Positions 24,046-34,391 of a DNA stretch of 64,000 nt are shown one piece after another (positions within the stretch are counted from its first letter, which is position 1; each line of letters begins with the position of its first letter). The notes under the pieces were generated by a model, which was given only the letters and a program-made list of their open reading frames with translations, searched no databases and had not been told where the DNA came from. Where the stretch lies: contig NZ_JAEMHK010000003.1 of assembly GCF_016458235.1 (NCBI RefSeq), forward strand, positions 248,001 to 312,000. The letters are read 5' to 3'. Source of the stretch: Geomonas propionica. GTDB lineage: Bacteria > Desulfobacterota > Desulfuromonadia > Geobacterales > Geobacteraceae. Both the position numbers and the translations under genes were made by a program.

Positions 24046-25023
24046 TCAGTCAGGAATGAGGATGGTCGAGCCGGTGGTCTGGCGGGCCTCAAGTTCACGG
24101 TGGGCCTGGGCCGCGTCCTGCAGGGGGAAGCTCCGGTTGATCTCTATCTTCACCTTCCCCGAGGTAACCATCCCGAACAGTTCGGCGGCTGCCTCTTCCA
24201 ACTCGGAGCGCTTGGCGATGTAGGTGGCGAGCCCGGTGCGGGTGAGATATAGGGAGCCGAGTTGCGAAAGCTGCAGGAGGTCCACCGGCGGCACCGGACC
24301 CGAAGCGTTGCCGAAGCTTACCATCAGGCCGCGGGGGCGCAGGCACTTGAGGGAGGTCTCAAAGGTGTCTTTCCCCACCGAATCGTAGACCACGGCGGCG
24401 CCCTCTCCGCCGGTAATCTCCTTCACCCTCTCCATTATGTTTTCCGTGCGGTAGTTGATGCAGTAATCGGCGCCATGTTGCCGCGCCAGCTCGCACTTCT
24501 CTTCCGAACCGGCCGTGCCGATCACCTTCGCCCCGAGAGCCCTCAGCCATTGGCAGGCGATGGTGCCGACACCACCGGCGGCGGCGTGGAACACGACGGT
24601 GTCTCCGGCCAGCACCCGGTAGGTCCTGCGGACCAGGTATTGAACGGTAAGTCCCTTGAGCATCATCCCGGCGGCTTGTTCGAAGGAGACGGCGTCGGGG
24701 AGGAGGCAGAGCCGGTCCGCCTTGATGATCCGTGATTCGCAGTAGCCGCCCCCGGAAGTGCCCGCGTAGGCAACCCGGTCTCCGGGCCGGAATAGGGTCA
24801 CTCCCTCGCCGACGGATTCGACGACGCCAGCCCCTTCGTTGCCGGCGATGGCCGGCAGCGGCATCTTGTAGAGGCCGCTGCGCTGGTACACGTCCACGAA
24901 GTTCACCCCGACCGCCCTGTGGCGTATCCGGACCTCACCCGGTCCCGGTTCCGGCACAGAGACATCCATCCACTTCAGTACCTCGGGGCCGCCGAATTCT
25001 TCAAGGCAGATTGCCTTAGACAT
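24046..25023 (-). CDS. NADPH:quinone oxidoreductase (zinc-free MDR family)
   Basis: A 325-residue QOR-like reductase. Residues 1-120 are the GroES-like domain (GNEGAGVVESVGEGV, PGDRVAY); residues about 120-270 are a Rossmann domain with HAAAGGVGTIACQWLRALGA and the NADPH-type VIGTAGS. No zinc-ligand Cys set is present, as in quinone reductases. It would reduce quinones with NADPH in the cytoplasm. Monocistronic, with its own stem-loop downstream and a terminator of the preceding gene upstream. Confidence 0.92.
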   Translation of the reverse strand: MSKAICLEEFGGPEVLKWMDVSVPEPGPGEVRIRHRAVGVNFVDVYQRSGLYKMPLPAIAGNEGAGVVESVGEGVTLFRPGDRVAYAGTSGGGYCESRIIKADRLCLLPDAVSFEQAAGMMLKGLTVQYLVRRTYRVLAGDTVVFHAAAGGVGTIACQWLRALGAKVIGTAGSEEKCELARQHGADYCINYRTENIMERVKEITGGEGAAVVYDSVGKDTFETSLKCLRPRGLMVSFGNASGPVPPVDLLQLSQLGSLYLTRTGLATYIAKRSELEEAAAELFGMVTSGKVKIEINRSFPLQDAAQAHRELEARQTTGSTILIPD

Positions 25024-25058
25024 GGATTGCCTCCCGCGGCGTCATATGCCGCTAACAA

Positions 25059-25087
25059 AAAGGCCGCCCAGCATAGGACGGCCTTTC
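25059..25087 (-). terminator. Terminator of the 63-residue gene
   Basis: Stem AAAGGCCG / CGGCCTTT; on the minus strand it continues into TTTTTG. Confidence 0.75.
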
Positions 25088-25166
25088 CTGTTTATGCTTG
25101 CTGCCACGGAGGGAGCCGGAGTCGGCGAAGATTTCGCGTTTGTGCCGGCTCCCCCGTGACAATGGG

Positions 25167-25358
25167 TTACGAGATCATCTCGCAGTCGTCTTCGGGCCAG
25201 CTGTCCAGGCTGCCGTCGGGAAGTTGTACCTGCACGGTGTCCCCCTCGATGGTGCAGCCGTAGCTCAAGCCGATCTCGCCGGTCTTGGTGTTCTTCACCT
25301 GGACCCGCTGCTCCTTCCTCTCGGTCGTGTCACATATCTCTGAATGTACCCTTTTCAT
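25167..25358 (-). CDS. Small hypothetical protein, 63 residues
   Basis: Good ribosome site (GGAGGTTACC before ATG) and a clear terminator. The sequence VQVKNTKTGEIGLSYGCTIEGDTVQVQLPDGSLDSWPEDDCEMI looks like a small SH3-like beta barrel with an acidic end. No family or function is recognised. It lies between pckA and the quinone reductase gene. Confidence 0.65.
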   Translation of the reverse strand: MKRVHSEICDTTERKEQRVQVKNTKTGEIGLSYGCTIEGDTVQVQLPDGSLDSWPEDDCEMIS

Positions 25359-25410
25359 GGTAACCTCCTGAGCTCTGCATTAATGATAGCAGCGCCGTTT
25401 CGCGGCGCAA

Positions 25411-27000
25411 CTAGAGAACCGAAGCGATCTCCGGCGAAGCGGTGTCCTTGAACTGCTCGAAGTTCTTGCGGAACATCTCGACCAGCTTCTGCGCCATGGC
25501 GTCGTAGGCGGTCTTGTCGCTCCAGGCGTTTCTCGGGTTCAGTATCTCCGCCGGCACCCCGGGGCAGCTTGCGGGGATGTCCAGGCCGAAGACCGTGTCC
25601 TTGACGAAGCTTGCACCACTCAAGCTCCCGTCCAGGGCGGCGTTAACGAGGGCCCGCGAGTAGGCGATCTTCATCCTGGCACCCACGCCGGGGCCGCCGC
25701 CGCTCCAGCCGGTGTTCACCAGCCAACAGTCGACCTTGCCGGACGCGATCTTCTTGCCGAGGAGGTCGGCGTACAGGGACGGCCTGAGCGCCATGAAGGG
25801 GGCGCCGAAACAGGCGGAAAAGGTGGCCTGCGGCTCGGTGACCCCCGCCTCGGTCCCGGCCACCTTGGCGGTGTACCCGGACAGGAAGTGGTACATGGCC
25901 TGCGCCGGGGTGAGCCGTGCGATCGGCGGCAGCACGCCGAAGGCGTCGCAGGTGAGCATGATCACGTTGCTCGGGTGCCCTCCGGCCCCGGCCGGGATGA
26001 TGTTGGGGATGTGGGTGATCGGGTAGGAGGCGCGGGTGTTCTCGGTGAACGAGGCGTCGTCGAGATCGATGCGGCGCGAGATGGTGTCGATGGCGACGTT
26101 CTCCAGGATGGTGCCGAACCTCCTGGTGCACTGGTAGATCTCGGGCTCGCTCTCCGAGGAGAGGTTGATCACCTTGGCGTAGCACCCTCCCTCGAAGTTG
26201 AAGACCCCTTCCTCGTCCCAGCCGTGCTCGTCGTCGCCGATGAGGAGGCGGTTCGGGGCCGCGGAGAGCGTGGTCTTGCCGGTGCCGGAGAGGCCGAAGA
26301 AGATGGCGACATCGCCCGCGGGGCCGGTGTTGGCGGAGCAGTGCATGGACATGACGCTCTTTTGGGGCAAGAGGTAGTTGAGCACGGTGAAGATCGACTT
26401 CTTGATCTCCCCGGCGTAGCTGGTGCCGCCGATAATCACCATCTTCCTGGCAAAGTTGATGATGATGAAGGCCTCCGAATTGGTGCCGTCGATGCTCGGC
26501 TGGGCGTGGAAGGCGGGGAGGTCGATGACGGTGAACTGGGTCTGGTGGGAGAGGAGCTCCTCCGGTGTCGCGCGCAGGAACATGTTGCGGGCGAACAGGG
26601 AGTGCCAGGCGCGCTCGGTTATGATGCGCACCGGGATGCGGTGGGCGGGGCTCGCCCCGGCGAAGCAGTCCTGGACGAAGAGGTCGCGCCCCTGCATGTA
26701 GTTGCACATCTTCTGGTAGAGCGCATCGAACTTGTCCGGGGGGAAGGGGCGGTTCACCTTGCCCCAGTTGATGTGCGCGCTCGAGGAAGGCTCGTCGACG
26801 ATGAACTTGTCGTTGGCCGCCCGCCCGGTGTAGTGGCCGGTCTTCACCGCGAGGGCACCCAGGTGCGAGATGAGCCCCTCGCCGCGGCGCACCACCTGTT
26901 CGTAGAGGACAGAGGTGGGGGAGGTCCAGTAGATCAGGTTCGCGTTCTTGATGCCATGCTGCTCCAGCCCGTTGCCCCTGGTGATATCGTTTAATCTCAC
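25411..27000 (-). CDS. pckA: Phosphoenolpyruvate carboxykinase (ATP)
   Basis: A 529-residue enzyme converting oxaloacetate and ATP to phosphoenolpyruvate and CO2, for gluconeogenesis from acetate. It shows the kinase loop FFGLSGTGKTTLSA (Walker A), metal-site LIGDDEHGWD, R-GRAANDKFIVDEP near the N-terminus and ENVAID; all are of the ATP-using class. Length matches the family. Directly downstream of the unrelated-class GTP enzyme, with a terminator between, so they are separate transcription units. Confidence 0.96.
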   Translation of the reverse strand: MRLNDITRGNGLEQHGIKNANLIYWTSPTSVLYEQVVRRGEGLISHLGALAVKTGHYTGRAANDKFIVDEPSSSAHINWGKVNRPFPPDKFDALYQKMCNYMQGRDLFVQDCFAGASPAHRIPVRIITERAWHSLFARNMFLRATPEELLSHQTQFTVIDLPAFHAQPSIDGTNSEAFIIINFARKMVIIGGTSYAGEIKKSIFTVLNYLLPQKSVMSMHCSANTGPAGDVAIFFGLSGTGKTTLSAAPNRLLIGDDEHGWDEEGVFNFEGGCYAKVINLSSESEPEIYQCTRRFGTILENVAIDTISRRIDLDDASFTENTRASYPITHIPNIIPAGAGGHPSNVIMLTCDAFGVLPPIARLTPAQAMYHFLSGYTAKVAGTEAGVTEPQATFSACFGAPFMALRPSLYADLLGKKIASGKVDCWLVNTGWSGGGPGVGARMKIAYSRALVNAALDGSLSGASFVKDTVFGLDIPASCPGVPAEILNPRNAWSDKTAYDAMAQKLVEMFRKNFEQFKDTASPEIASVL

Positions 27001-27084
27001 TGCTCCCTCCCTCTCTCATTGGATCTGCGCCAAGCTTAAAAGATAGCAGGGGCGGGTAGCTTTGCAACCGGCGCGGCAAAGCAA

Positions 27085-27116
27085 AAGGGCCCCGATCATT
27101 AAGATCGGGGCCCTTC
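27085..27116 (-). terminator. Terminator of pckG
   Basis: Perfect 13-bp stem AAGGGCCCCGATC / GATCGGGGCCCTT with a 5-base loop and T-rich tail on the minus strand. Confidence 0.88.
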
Positions 27117-27144
27117 TTTGTTTCATTGGTACTTCAGCGACTTA

Positions 27145-29001
27145 CTAGTCGTTGAACCCTTCGGCGGAAGCCGGGTTGTACTGCTCCCAGTGCTCCGGGG
27201 AGCGCCACAGGCCGGAAAGGATCATTTCGCGGATGTGGAGGAACTCCTTCGGGAGACGGTCGTACATCTTCACGAACAGCTCCTCGTGGGAGAGGATCTC
27301 TTCCTTCCAGACGTCGCGGTCGATGGACATGAGCTCCTGGTACTGGTCGCGGGAAACCTCGTTGAGACCGGTCCAGTCCAGGTCCTCGTAGCGCGGCATC
27401 CAGCCCAGCGGGCTCTCGACGGAAGCGCCGCGGCCGTTGGCGCGGTCGGCGATCCACTTCAGGACGCGCATGTTCTCGCCAAAGCCCGGCCAGAGGAACT
27501 TGCCGTTGGCGTCTTTGCGGAACCAGTTGACCGAGAAGATGCGCGGCGGGTTCGGGGTGGTGCGCCCGACCTGGAGCCAGTGGTTGAAGTAGTCGGCGAC
27601 GTGGTAGCCGGTGAAGGGGAGCATCGCGAACGGGTCGCGACGGACGTTGCCGATGGCGCCCACTGCGGCCGCGGTGGTCTCGCTTCCCATGGTGGCGGCC
27701 AGGTACACGCCGTAGCTCCAGTTGAAGGACTGGTACACCAGCGGGATCACGTTGTTGCGGCGGCCGCCGAACACGAAGGCCTTCATCGGCACGCCCTTCG
27801 GGTCTTCCCAGGCCGGGTCGATGGACGGGCACTGCGAAGCCGGGGAGGTGAAGCGGGAGTTCGGGTGCGCGGCGTTGCGGCCGCAGCCCGGGGTCCACTC
27901 GTTACCCTGCCAGTCGGTCAGCTTCGCCGGAAGCTCGTCGGTCATCCCTTCCCACCAGATGTCGCCGTCCGGGGTGAGCGCCACGTTGGTGAAGATGGTG
28001 TTCTTGGCGCAGGAGTGCATCGCGTTCGGGTTGGACTTGAACGAGGTGCCCGGGGCCACGCCGAAGAAACCCGCTTCCGGATTGATGGCGTAGAGCTGGC
28101 CGTCGGGGCCGGGCTTGATCCAGGCGATGTCGTCGCCCACGGTGGAGATCTTGTAGCCGCTCTGCTTGAAGTGGTCGGGCGGGACCAGCATGGAGAGGTT
28201 GGTCTTGCCGCAGGCGCTCGGGAAGGCGGCGCCCAGGTAAGTCTTCTCACCTTCCGGGGTCTCGATGCCGAGGATCAGCATGTGCTCGGCCAGCCACCCC
28301 TCGTCTTTGGCGATCTTGGAGGCGATCCTGAGTGCCAGGCACTTTTTGCCCAGAAGCGCGTTGCCGCCGTAGCCGGAGCCGAAGGACCAGATGGAGCGCT
28401 CCTCGGGGAAGTGGACGATGTACTTCTCCTTGTTGCACGGCCAGGGCACATCTTTCTGGCCCGGGGCGAGCGGTGCGCCGATCGAGTGCAGGCAGGGGAC
28501 GAACTCGCCGCTCTCGCCGAGGATGTCGATCACCTTCTTGCCCATGCGGGTCATGATCTTCATGTTGACGGCGACGTAGGGGGAGTCGGAGATCTCGACG
28601 CCGATCTTGGCGATGTTGGAACCCAAGGGACCCATGGAGAAGGGGATGACGTACATGGTGCGCCCCTTCATGCAGCCGGTGAAGAGGCCGGTCAGGGTCT
28701 TCTTCATCTCCTTGGGATGCACCCAGTTGTTGGTCGGGCCGGCATCCTGTTTGGCGATGGAGCAGATGAAGGTGCGGTCCTCGACGCGGGCGACGTCGCC
28801 GGGATCGGACAGGGCCAGGTAGCTGTTCGGGCGCTTCTCCGGGTTCAGCTTACGGAAGGTGCCACCTTTGACCAGCAGTTCGCACAGGCTGTCGTACTCC
28901 GCCTCGGTCCCGTCGCACCAGTGGATCTGGTCCGGCTGGCACATTTCGGCAACTTCCTTGACCCAGGCCAGCAACTGCTTGTTCTTTACTTCGTAATTCA
29001 T
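27145..29001 (-). CDS. pckG: Phosphoenolpyruvate carboxykinase (GTP)
   Basis: A 618-residue GTP-class PEPCK, cytoplasmic. Motifs: [16 protein letters not shown] (GTP/PEP kinase loop with the class-specific Cys), [22 protein letters not shown] and [16 protein letters not shown] 29001 is preferred because AAAGGAGG lies eight bases upstream; an in-frame start at 29088 would add 29 residues outside the family's length. The gene lies next to pckA, so the organism has both nucleotide classes of the enzyme in tandem. Confidence 0.95.
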   Translation of the reverse strand: MNYEVKNKQLLAWVKEVAEMCQPDQIHWCDGTEAEYDSLCELLVKGGTFRKLNPEKRPNSYLALSDPGDVARVEDRTFICSIAKQDAGPTNNWVHPKEMKKTLTGLFTGCMKGRTMYVIPFSMGPLGSNIAKIGVEISDSPYVAVNMKIMTRMGKKVIDILGESGEFVPCLHSIGAPLAPGQKDVPWPCNKEKYIVHFPEERSIWSFGSGYGGNALLGKKCLALRIASKIAKDEGWLAEHMLILGIETPEGEKTYLGAAFPSACGKTNLSMLVPPDHFKQSGYKISTVGDDIAWIKPGPDGQLYAINPEAGFFGVAPGTSFKSNPNAMHSCAKNTIFTNVALTPDGDIWWEGMTDELPAKLTDWQGNEWTPGCGRNAAHPNSRFTSPASQCPSIDPAWEDPKGVPMKAFVFGGRRNNVIPLVYQSFNWSYGVYLAATMGSETTAAAVGAIGNVRRDPFAMLPFTGYHVADYFNHWLQVGRTTPNPPRIFSVNWFRKDANGKFLWPGFGENMRVLKWIADRANGRGASVESPLGWMPRYEDLDWTGLNEVSRDQYQELMSIDRDVWKEEILSHEELFVKMYDRLPKEFLHIREMILSGLWRSPEHWEQYNPASAEGFND

Positions 29002-29586
29002 GGATATTCCCTCCTTTGGGTATTGCTTCATCACATTTTTAGAAGAGACCAAACCCTCTGCGGTGCTGCTAATCTCACAGGTTTCCATAGTTGTCCTCTC
29101 TGCCGGGTGGCGGTGGACCGGAACTGGAACGATACAGACCCATGCAGGGCCGCGTGTGACAGTTCCGGCCTACGGTTGATGTTTCGTTAGCGTCGGTTAG
29201 ATGGGTTTATGTTGCCGAGCCTTATGATTTTTGAACGTCGTATGCGGGGTGCTGGGAAGTGAGGCCCTCGCCCTGACTGACGATTTGCTCTGTGAGATCG
29301 TGGCGTTTGTTCTGTGAGAGACATGCACCAACTGATGTCATCGAACGACTGTCCGCTCTCCTCTCTGAGTCAGTATTTTAATTATTATAAAATAACACAA
29401 GGACTTTTAAAAGCAAGAGCAAATGTATACAGAGGCCCAATTGACACGCAGTCTCAGTCTGTTAGACTTTTGCCGGACTTCAAGCTGTCTGTCGTCCCCG
29501 CCGACTCAGTCCCGCCAAACATTAGACAGTCGTGACGCTTCGCCGACCAACCGGTCGGCCTCACCATGCACCACAGGGGGTATTCA

Positions 29587-29745
29587 ATGGAGCCTTACAT
29601 CTGCACCGTCTGCCAATACGTCTACGACCCCTATCTGGGGGACCCGGAGAACGGGGTGCCACCCGGAACCCCCTTCGCCGACCTTCCCGATGATTGGGTC
29701 TGCCCCATCTGCGGGGTCGGCAAGGAGGCCTTCGAGCCGGAGTAG
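29587..29745 (+). CDS. Rubredoxin
   Basis: A 52-residue protein with two Cys pairs, [10 protein letters not shown] and [13 protein letters not shown], which bind one iron; PDDWVCP and the aromatic residues of the small hydrophobic core are all present. Full rubredoxin length. It carries single electrons in the cytoplasm, often to oxygen- or peroxide-reducing enzymes. A GGGGG ribosome site precedes the ATG. No partner gene is adjacent. The 585-base gap to pckG is AT-rich in part (29370-29420) and probably holds divergent promoters. Confidence 0.95.
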   Translation: MEPYICTVCQYVYDPYLGDPENGVPPGTPFADLPDDWVCPICGVGKEAFEPE

Positions 29746-29757
29746 GGCATGTAAAAA

Positions 29758-29790
29758 GGGGGGGAGCTGAACTGCTCCCCCCCTTCGTCT
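29758..29790. terminator. Terminator between rubredoxin and the aminotransferase
   Basis: 10-bp stem GGGGGGGAGC / GCTCCCCCCC with loop TGAACT; A-run before and T-rich after, so it can serve both convergent genes. Confidence 0.85.
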
Positions 29791-30861
29791 TTAGAGACCC
29801 TGCAGCAGTCCCTCCAATTCGGTTGTGATCTGTTTGAGATCTTCCAGCTTCATGTCGCCCATGTGCGCGACGCGGAAGGTCTTCCCTTTCAGCTTCCCGT
29901 AGCCGTCATCGAACGCAATACCGCGCTCCCCCAGCTGTTTTTTGATCAGTGCCAGGTCCACGCCGCGCTCGTTGGTGGCGCAGGTGAGGGTGACCGAGCG
30001 GTACGGCTCGGCCGGCAGGATGCCGAAGCCCTGCTGTACTGCCCAGGCGCGCATGAAGTCGGCCATCTCCTGGTGACGCTGGAAGCGCCGCTCGAGCCCC
30101 TCGGCGAAGATGCGCTCCAACTGCAGGTCCATGGCGTAGATGAGCGAGATGCACGGCGTGGACGGGGTGTTGTCCTTCTCGTCGGCAGCCAGGAATTCGA
30201 GGAAGTCGAAGTAGTAGCCGCGCCCCGGGACGCTCTTGGCGCGCTCGAGCGCCTTCTCGCTGGCGGTGAAGACGGCCAGGCCCGGCGGCAGCGCGAACGC
30301 CTTCTGCACCCCGAAAACGCAGCAGTCGATGCCGATTTCGTCGATCGGGATGTTGAGCGCGCTCATGGAGGAGACGGTATCTATGATGGAGACCACGTCC
30401 GGGTACTTCTTGAGCACCTGGCCGATCTCGGCAAGCGGGCTCATGGTACCGGTGGAGGTCTCGTTGTGGATCAGGGTGATGGCGTCGTACTTGCCGGTGG
30501 CCAGTGCCGCGTCCACCATCTCGGGGGTGATGGGCTGGCCCCATTCCGCCTTGAAGGCGTCGGCTTCCTTGCCGCAGGCGAGGGTCACGTTGTGCCACTT
30601 GTCGGAGAAGGCGCCGTTGCAGAAGTTGGCGCAGCGTTTGCCGACCAGGTTGCGCACCGCCCCTTCCATGGCGCCGAAGGCGCTCGAGGTGGAGAGGAAC
30701 ACCTTCTCTTTGGTGGACATGAGTCGCTTCAGCTTGTCGGTCACGCCCTTGTGCAGGCGCGCGTACTCCGGCATGCGGTGGCCGATCATCGGTGTAGCCA
30801 TGGCCTCTAGGATCTCCGGGCTCACTTCTATCGGACCGGGGATATACAGCTTCTTGTGCAT
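29791..30861 (-). CDS. Class V aminotransferase (alanine/serine-glyoxylate type)
   Basis: A 356-residue PLP enzyme. It begins YIPGPIEVSPEILEAMATPMIGHR, the family's opening motif; the PLP-binding Lys is in CVFGVQKAFALPPGLAVF, and the carboxylate-binding STSSAFGAMEGAVRN and HNETSTG segments are present. Likely moves an amino group from alanine or serine to glyoxylate, or acts in serine synthesis; the exact substrate cannot be read from sequence. Monocistronic, divergent from der. The 385-base gap to der shows an AT-rich run near 31120-31200 that probably holds the der promoter. Confidence 0.9.
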   Translation of the reverse strand: MHKKLYIPGPIEVSPEILEAMATPMIGHRMPEYARLHKGVTDKLKRLMSTKEKVFLSTSSAFGAMEGAVRNLVGKRCANFCNGAFSDKWHNVTLACGKEADAFKAEWGQPITPEMVDAALATGKYDAITLIHNETSTGTMSPLAEIGQVLKKYPDVVSIIDTVSSMSALNIPIDEIGIDCCVFGVQKAFALPPGLAVFTASEKALERAKSVPGRGYYFDFLEFLAADEKDNTPSTPCISLIYAMDLQLERIFAEGLERRFQRHQEMADFMRAWAVQQGFGILPAEPYRSVTLTCATNERGVDLALIKKQLGERGIAFDDGYGKLKGKTFRVAHMGDMKLEDLKQITTELEGLLQGL

Positions 30862-31246
30862 GTAGGCTCCGTTTCAAGCTTTTTCTGCCGGCAGCGTGCG
30901 GCGGGGAGGGGGTGGGGAAGGGGCGCAACGCGAAGGTGCACGCGGTGCGCGAGCCTGCTGCAGGCGGATCGCCAAGCTAGCAGATTACGCCGTCGATGTC
31001 AATTCTCACGTCCTGGTTTTGTAACACAAAATGAGGCGATCAGGCGGCGCGGGAGAGGGGCACACAGCCGCTGCTGCGTCCATCGGCGGGAACCTCCGGC
31101 TCTGCCCGGGAAATCCCGCCTATATTGTATATGTTGCGTATTGCTCGGCAAAATGTTACACATACCGGTTAGCTGTCAAATACATTAAAACGGAAAGCTG
31201 CGCCATTTTAGTTGGTTACCATTGGCCGCCTTCCCGCTGGAAAATC

Positions 31247-32569
31247 ATGAAACCTATTATTGCCATCGTCGGTCGCCCCAATGTCGGGAAATCCACCCTT
31301 TTCAACAGGCTGGTGGGGCGCCGTAAGGCGATGGTCCACGATATGCCCGGGGTGACCCGGGACCGCAACTACGCCGAGGTGAACCGTTTCGACCTCCCCT
31401 TCATCCTGGTCGATACCGGCGGTTTCGAGCCGGAAACCTCCGACAAGCTTTTGCAGCAGATGCGCGAGCAGTCCCGCTTCGCCATGGAGGAGGCCGATGT
31501 CATCCTCTTCCTGATGGACGCCCGCGACGGGCTTACCCCCGCCGACCGCGACGTGGTGTTGATGCTCAGGCGCATCAACAAGCCGGTCTTCTACATCATC
31601 AACAAGGTGGACGGCGACAAGCAGGAGGCCAACGCGGGCGACTTCTACGCCCTCGGGGTGGACCAGATCCACACCATCTCCGCCGAGCACAACCGCGGCG
31701 TGGGCGACCTGATGGACGAGGTGCTGGGCGCGCTCCCCTACAACCGCGACCCCGACGACGAGGAGGAGATCACCAAGATCGCCGTGGTGGGCCGCCCCAA
31801 CGTGGGCAAATCCACCCTGGTGAACCGCCTTCTGGGCTACGAGCGCGTGGTGGCCAACCCCACCGCCGGCACCACCCGCGACTCGGTCGATACCCGCTTC
31901 ATGGTGAACAAGAAGCCCTACCTGTTGATCGATACCGCCGGCATCCGCAGGAAGGGAAAGACGGTGCAGGCGGTCGAGAAGTATTCGGTGGTGGATGCCC
32001 TGCGCTCCATCGACCGCGCCGACGTGGTGCTCATCGTCCTGAACGCCGAGGAGGGGGTCACCGAGCAGGACACCAAAATCGCCGGCTACGCCTACGAGGC
32101 CGGGCGCGGTTGCATCTTCGTGGTGAACAAGTGGGACACGGTGCTGAAGGACAACTCCAGCATAAGTAAGTTCACCGACGATATCCGCCGCAACTTCAAG
32201 TACCTTCCCTTCGCCCCGATCCTGTTCGTCTCGGCGCAAAGCGGGCAGCGCACCGGCAAGATCGTCGCCGAGGTGGACCAGGTGATGGAGCAGTACTGCA
32301 AGAGGGTGAGCACCGGTGAGTTGAACCGCATCTTCAACCAGGCGGTGGACGAGAACCACGCCCCGCTGGACGGCGGCAGGCGGGTCAAGTTTTTCTATGC
32401 GACCCAGGTGGGGATCAAACCTCCTTCCTTTGTCATCTTCACCAACCGTCCTGAGGGGATTCATTTTTCCTATGAGCGGTACATCATGAACCGTTTTAGA
32501 GAGGCATTCGGCTTCAGCGGAACTCCTTTAAAGCTTATGTTCCGTGGCAGAGACAAGAAAGATACTTAA
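31247..32569 (+). CDS. der: Ribosome-assembly GTPase Der
   Basis: A 440-residue GTPase with two G domains in tandem: GRPNVGKST at residues 8-16 and again near 180, DTGGFEPE and [11 protein letters not shown] (switch II), NKVDGD and NKWDTV (NKxD), then the KH-like C-terminal domain ending in [13 protein letters not shown]. It assists 50S ribosome assembly and is essential in most bacteria. ATG 31247 begins exactly at [12 protein letters not shown]; an upstream in-frame extension has no support. Confidence 0.96.
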   Translation: MKPIIAIVGRPNVGKSTLFNRLVGRRKAMVHDMPGVTRDRNYAEVNRFDLPFILVDTGGFEPETSDKLLQQMREQSRFAMEEADVILFLMDARDGLTPADRDVVLMLRRINKPVFYIINKVDGDKQEANAGDFYALGVDQIHTISAEHNRGVGDLMDEVLGALPYNRDPDDEEEITKIAVVGRPNVGKSTLVNRLLGYERVVANPTAGTTRDSVDTRFMVNKKPYLLIDTAGIRRKGKTVQAVEKYSVVDALRSIDRADVVLIVLNAEEGVTEQDTKIAGYAYEAGRGCIFVVNKWDTVLKDNSSISKFTDDIRRNFKYLPFAPILFVSAQSGQRTGKIVAEVDQVMEQYCKRVSTGELNRIFNQAVDENHAPLDGGRRVKFFYATQVGIKPPSFVIFTNRPEGIHFSYERYIMNRFREAFGFSGTPLKLMFRGRDKKDT

Positions 32570-32650
32570 ATCATTCTTTACTTGGCCGATACGATGGTTT
32601 AGTATGATGCCTATTTCTAACCCACCCCCTACTAACAGCGAGCGGCATCA

Positions 32651-34390
32651 ATGAGTCTAGTCGGCAATTTGGAAGATCTCGGCTTAGGCGAGATCCTGCA
32701 GATCGTAAGCCTGAGCAGGAGGTCCGGCGTGCTCGCCCTGCAAAGCAGGGGACGGGAGGCGCGGGTAATCTTCCGCAACGGACAGGTGATCCGCGCCACA
32801 TCCACGACTTTCCAGCAGAACCTGGGCGAGGTGCTGATCCAGCAGGGAGTCATCGACCTGGGGATCCTGAAGCGCGCGCTCAGCATCCAGGCCGACGAGG
32901 GGTACACCCAGCTTCTGGGCGTGATCATGGTGGAGCGCTTCGGGGTGAGCGCCGACGCCATCGAGGCCGTGGTGCGCGAGCAGATCGAGAACGTGGTCTA
33001 CTCGCTGTTCGCCTGGGCCGAAGGGACCTTCGAGTTCGAACTGCAGGAAGTGGGGGACGGCGATAACACCAGGCTGGACCCGGTGCAGTTCATGCTGAAG
33101 CAGGGGCTCAACCCGCAGTACCTGGCCATGGAAGGTTCCCGCATCATCGACGAACAGCGCCACCGAGGCGAGGGTGACGATGACCATGTCGCCCCCCAGG
33201 ACGAGTCGGTCGACTTCGCCTTCGACCTGCTGCAGGAGCCGTCCGCTGCCGCTCCCGCCACGCCATCCCCCACGCCAGAAACTCCCCCATCCACCGCCCC
33301 AACAAAGCCAGAGCCCGCCCCTGTTTGGAGCGCCGCGCCCGCAGACCTGGGGCAGGGCAAGCCGTTGGTGCTGGTGGACGACGACCCCGCGACGCTTACG
33401 GTCATGACTGGGCTCCTTGCGGAGCTTGGCTACCGGGTCGAGGCGATGGAGCGGGGAGAGGATGCGCTGATACGGGTCGATTCCCTCTACCGCGACGGCA
33501 TGCGCCCGACGGTACTGGTCGACCTGATCATGCCGCGCATGGACGGCACCGGCATACTGGGTGGCCTGGAGCTCATGGAGCTTGTCCGCAACAATTTCCC
33601 GGAGCTGCCGCTTTTGGGGGTCTCCGACTTTGAAAACGACGAGGCGCAGCGCAAGTTGCGCGGCTTGGGCATTCGGCTGCTGATGAAGCCGTTGAAGAGC
33701 GAAGTCGAGGAATCCCGCGAGACCTTCGCGCCGCGGCTCACGGCGGCCCTGGAGAGTCTGGCGGCCGGCGCCGAGTCGGGTTTTACCAGCGTCAACATCG
33801 GCGACGAGCTGAGGCTGGAGATGGGCGAGGAGCCGGCCCTTTACGCCCCGCAGCTGAACCAGAGCACCGGTATCTCGCAGTTGCGCGGCATGCTCGAGGA
33901 ACTGAACAACCCGCAGCTTGGCGGAGGGATCATCCTCTTGGTGCTGCGCTTCGCCGCCGAGTTCGTGAACCGCGCCGTGGTGCTCCTGGTCAAGAAGGAA
34001 ACCGTCCAGGGGCTGGGGCAGTTCGGGCTGCAGGACCGGGACGGCGGCGCCGACGCGCGGGTTCGCAACCTCACCATTCCCAGGGGAGAGCCGTCGCTGT
34101 TCACGGAGGTGCTCGAGACGCGCTTTCCGGTGCGCGGCGAGGCCGACGCCTCGGTGTGGACCCACCACTTCCTAGAGCAGTTGGGGGGCGGACGCCCCTC
34201 CGAGTATTTCGTGGGGCCGATAGTGAGCGAAGGCAAGGTGGTCGCCATTCTCTACGGGGACAACCTCCCCGAGGACAAGCCGATCGGCGACACCGATTCG
34301 CTCGAGATATTCCTGAGTCAGGCCGGCATAGCTATGGAAAAAGCCCTGTTGCAGCGCAGGCTGCAGGATCAGGGACGGGGAGAAATGTGA
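32651..34390 (+). CDS. DUF4388 (PATAN) protein with receiver and GAF-like domain
   Basis: A 579-residue protein, first gene of the chemosensory operon. Residues 1-130: DUF4388/PATAN domain (MSLVGNLEDLGLGEILQIVSLSRRSGVL, FRNGQVIRA). Then a Pro/Ala-rich linker (about 200-235), a receiver (about 237-370: LVLVDDDP, acceptor Asp in LVDLIMPRMDG, LMKPLK) and a GAF-like C-terminal region. DUF4388-receiver proteins are common in Geobacter and Myxococcus signalling. A TATGAT -10-like box at 32603 lies upstream. Probably an output or adaptor of the CheA encoded two genes later. Confidence 0.85.
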   Translation: MSLVGNLEDLGLGEILQIVSLSRRSGVLALQSRGREARVIFRNGQVIRATSTTFQQNLGEVLIQQGVIDLGILKRALSIQADEGYTQLLGVIMVERFGVSADAIEAVVREQIENVVYSLFAWAEGTFEFELQEVGDGDNTRLDPVQFMLKQGLNPQYLAMEGSRIIDEQRHRGEGDDDHVAPQDESVDFAFDLLQEPSAAAPATPSPTPETPPSTAPTKPEPAPVWSAAPADLGQGKPLVLVDDDPATLTVMTGLLAELGYRVEAMERGEDALIRVDSLYRDGMRPTVLVDLIMPRMDGTGILGGLELMELVRNNFPELPLLGVSDFENDEAQRKLRGLGIRLLMKPLKSEVEESRETFAPRLTAALESLAAGAESGFTSVNIGDELRLEMGEEPALYAPQLNQSTGISQLRGMLEELNNPQLGGGIILLVLRFAAEFVNRAVVLLVKKETVQGLGQFGLQDRDGGADARVRNLTIPRGEPSLFTEVLETRFPVRGEADASVWTHHFLEQLGGGRPSEYFVGPIVSEGKVVAILYGDNLPEDKPIGDTDSLEIFLSQAGIAMEKALLQRRLQDQGRGEM

Positions 34391-34391
34391 C

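Noticed and set aside
27118-29190. 690-residue plus-strand frame opposite pckG
   Set aside because: Shadow of a high-GC gene on the other strand; sequence is low-complexity Val/Gly/Ala/Asp/His-rich.
29002-29586. Small RNA or further gene between pckG and rubredoxin
   Set aside because: AT-rich promoter-like sequence only; no hairpin-plus-T-run or conserved element could be supported.
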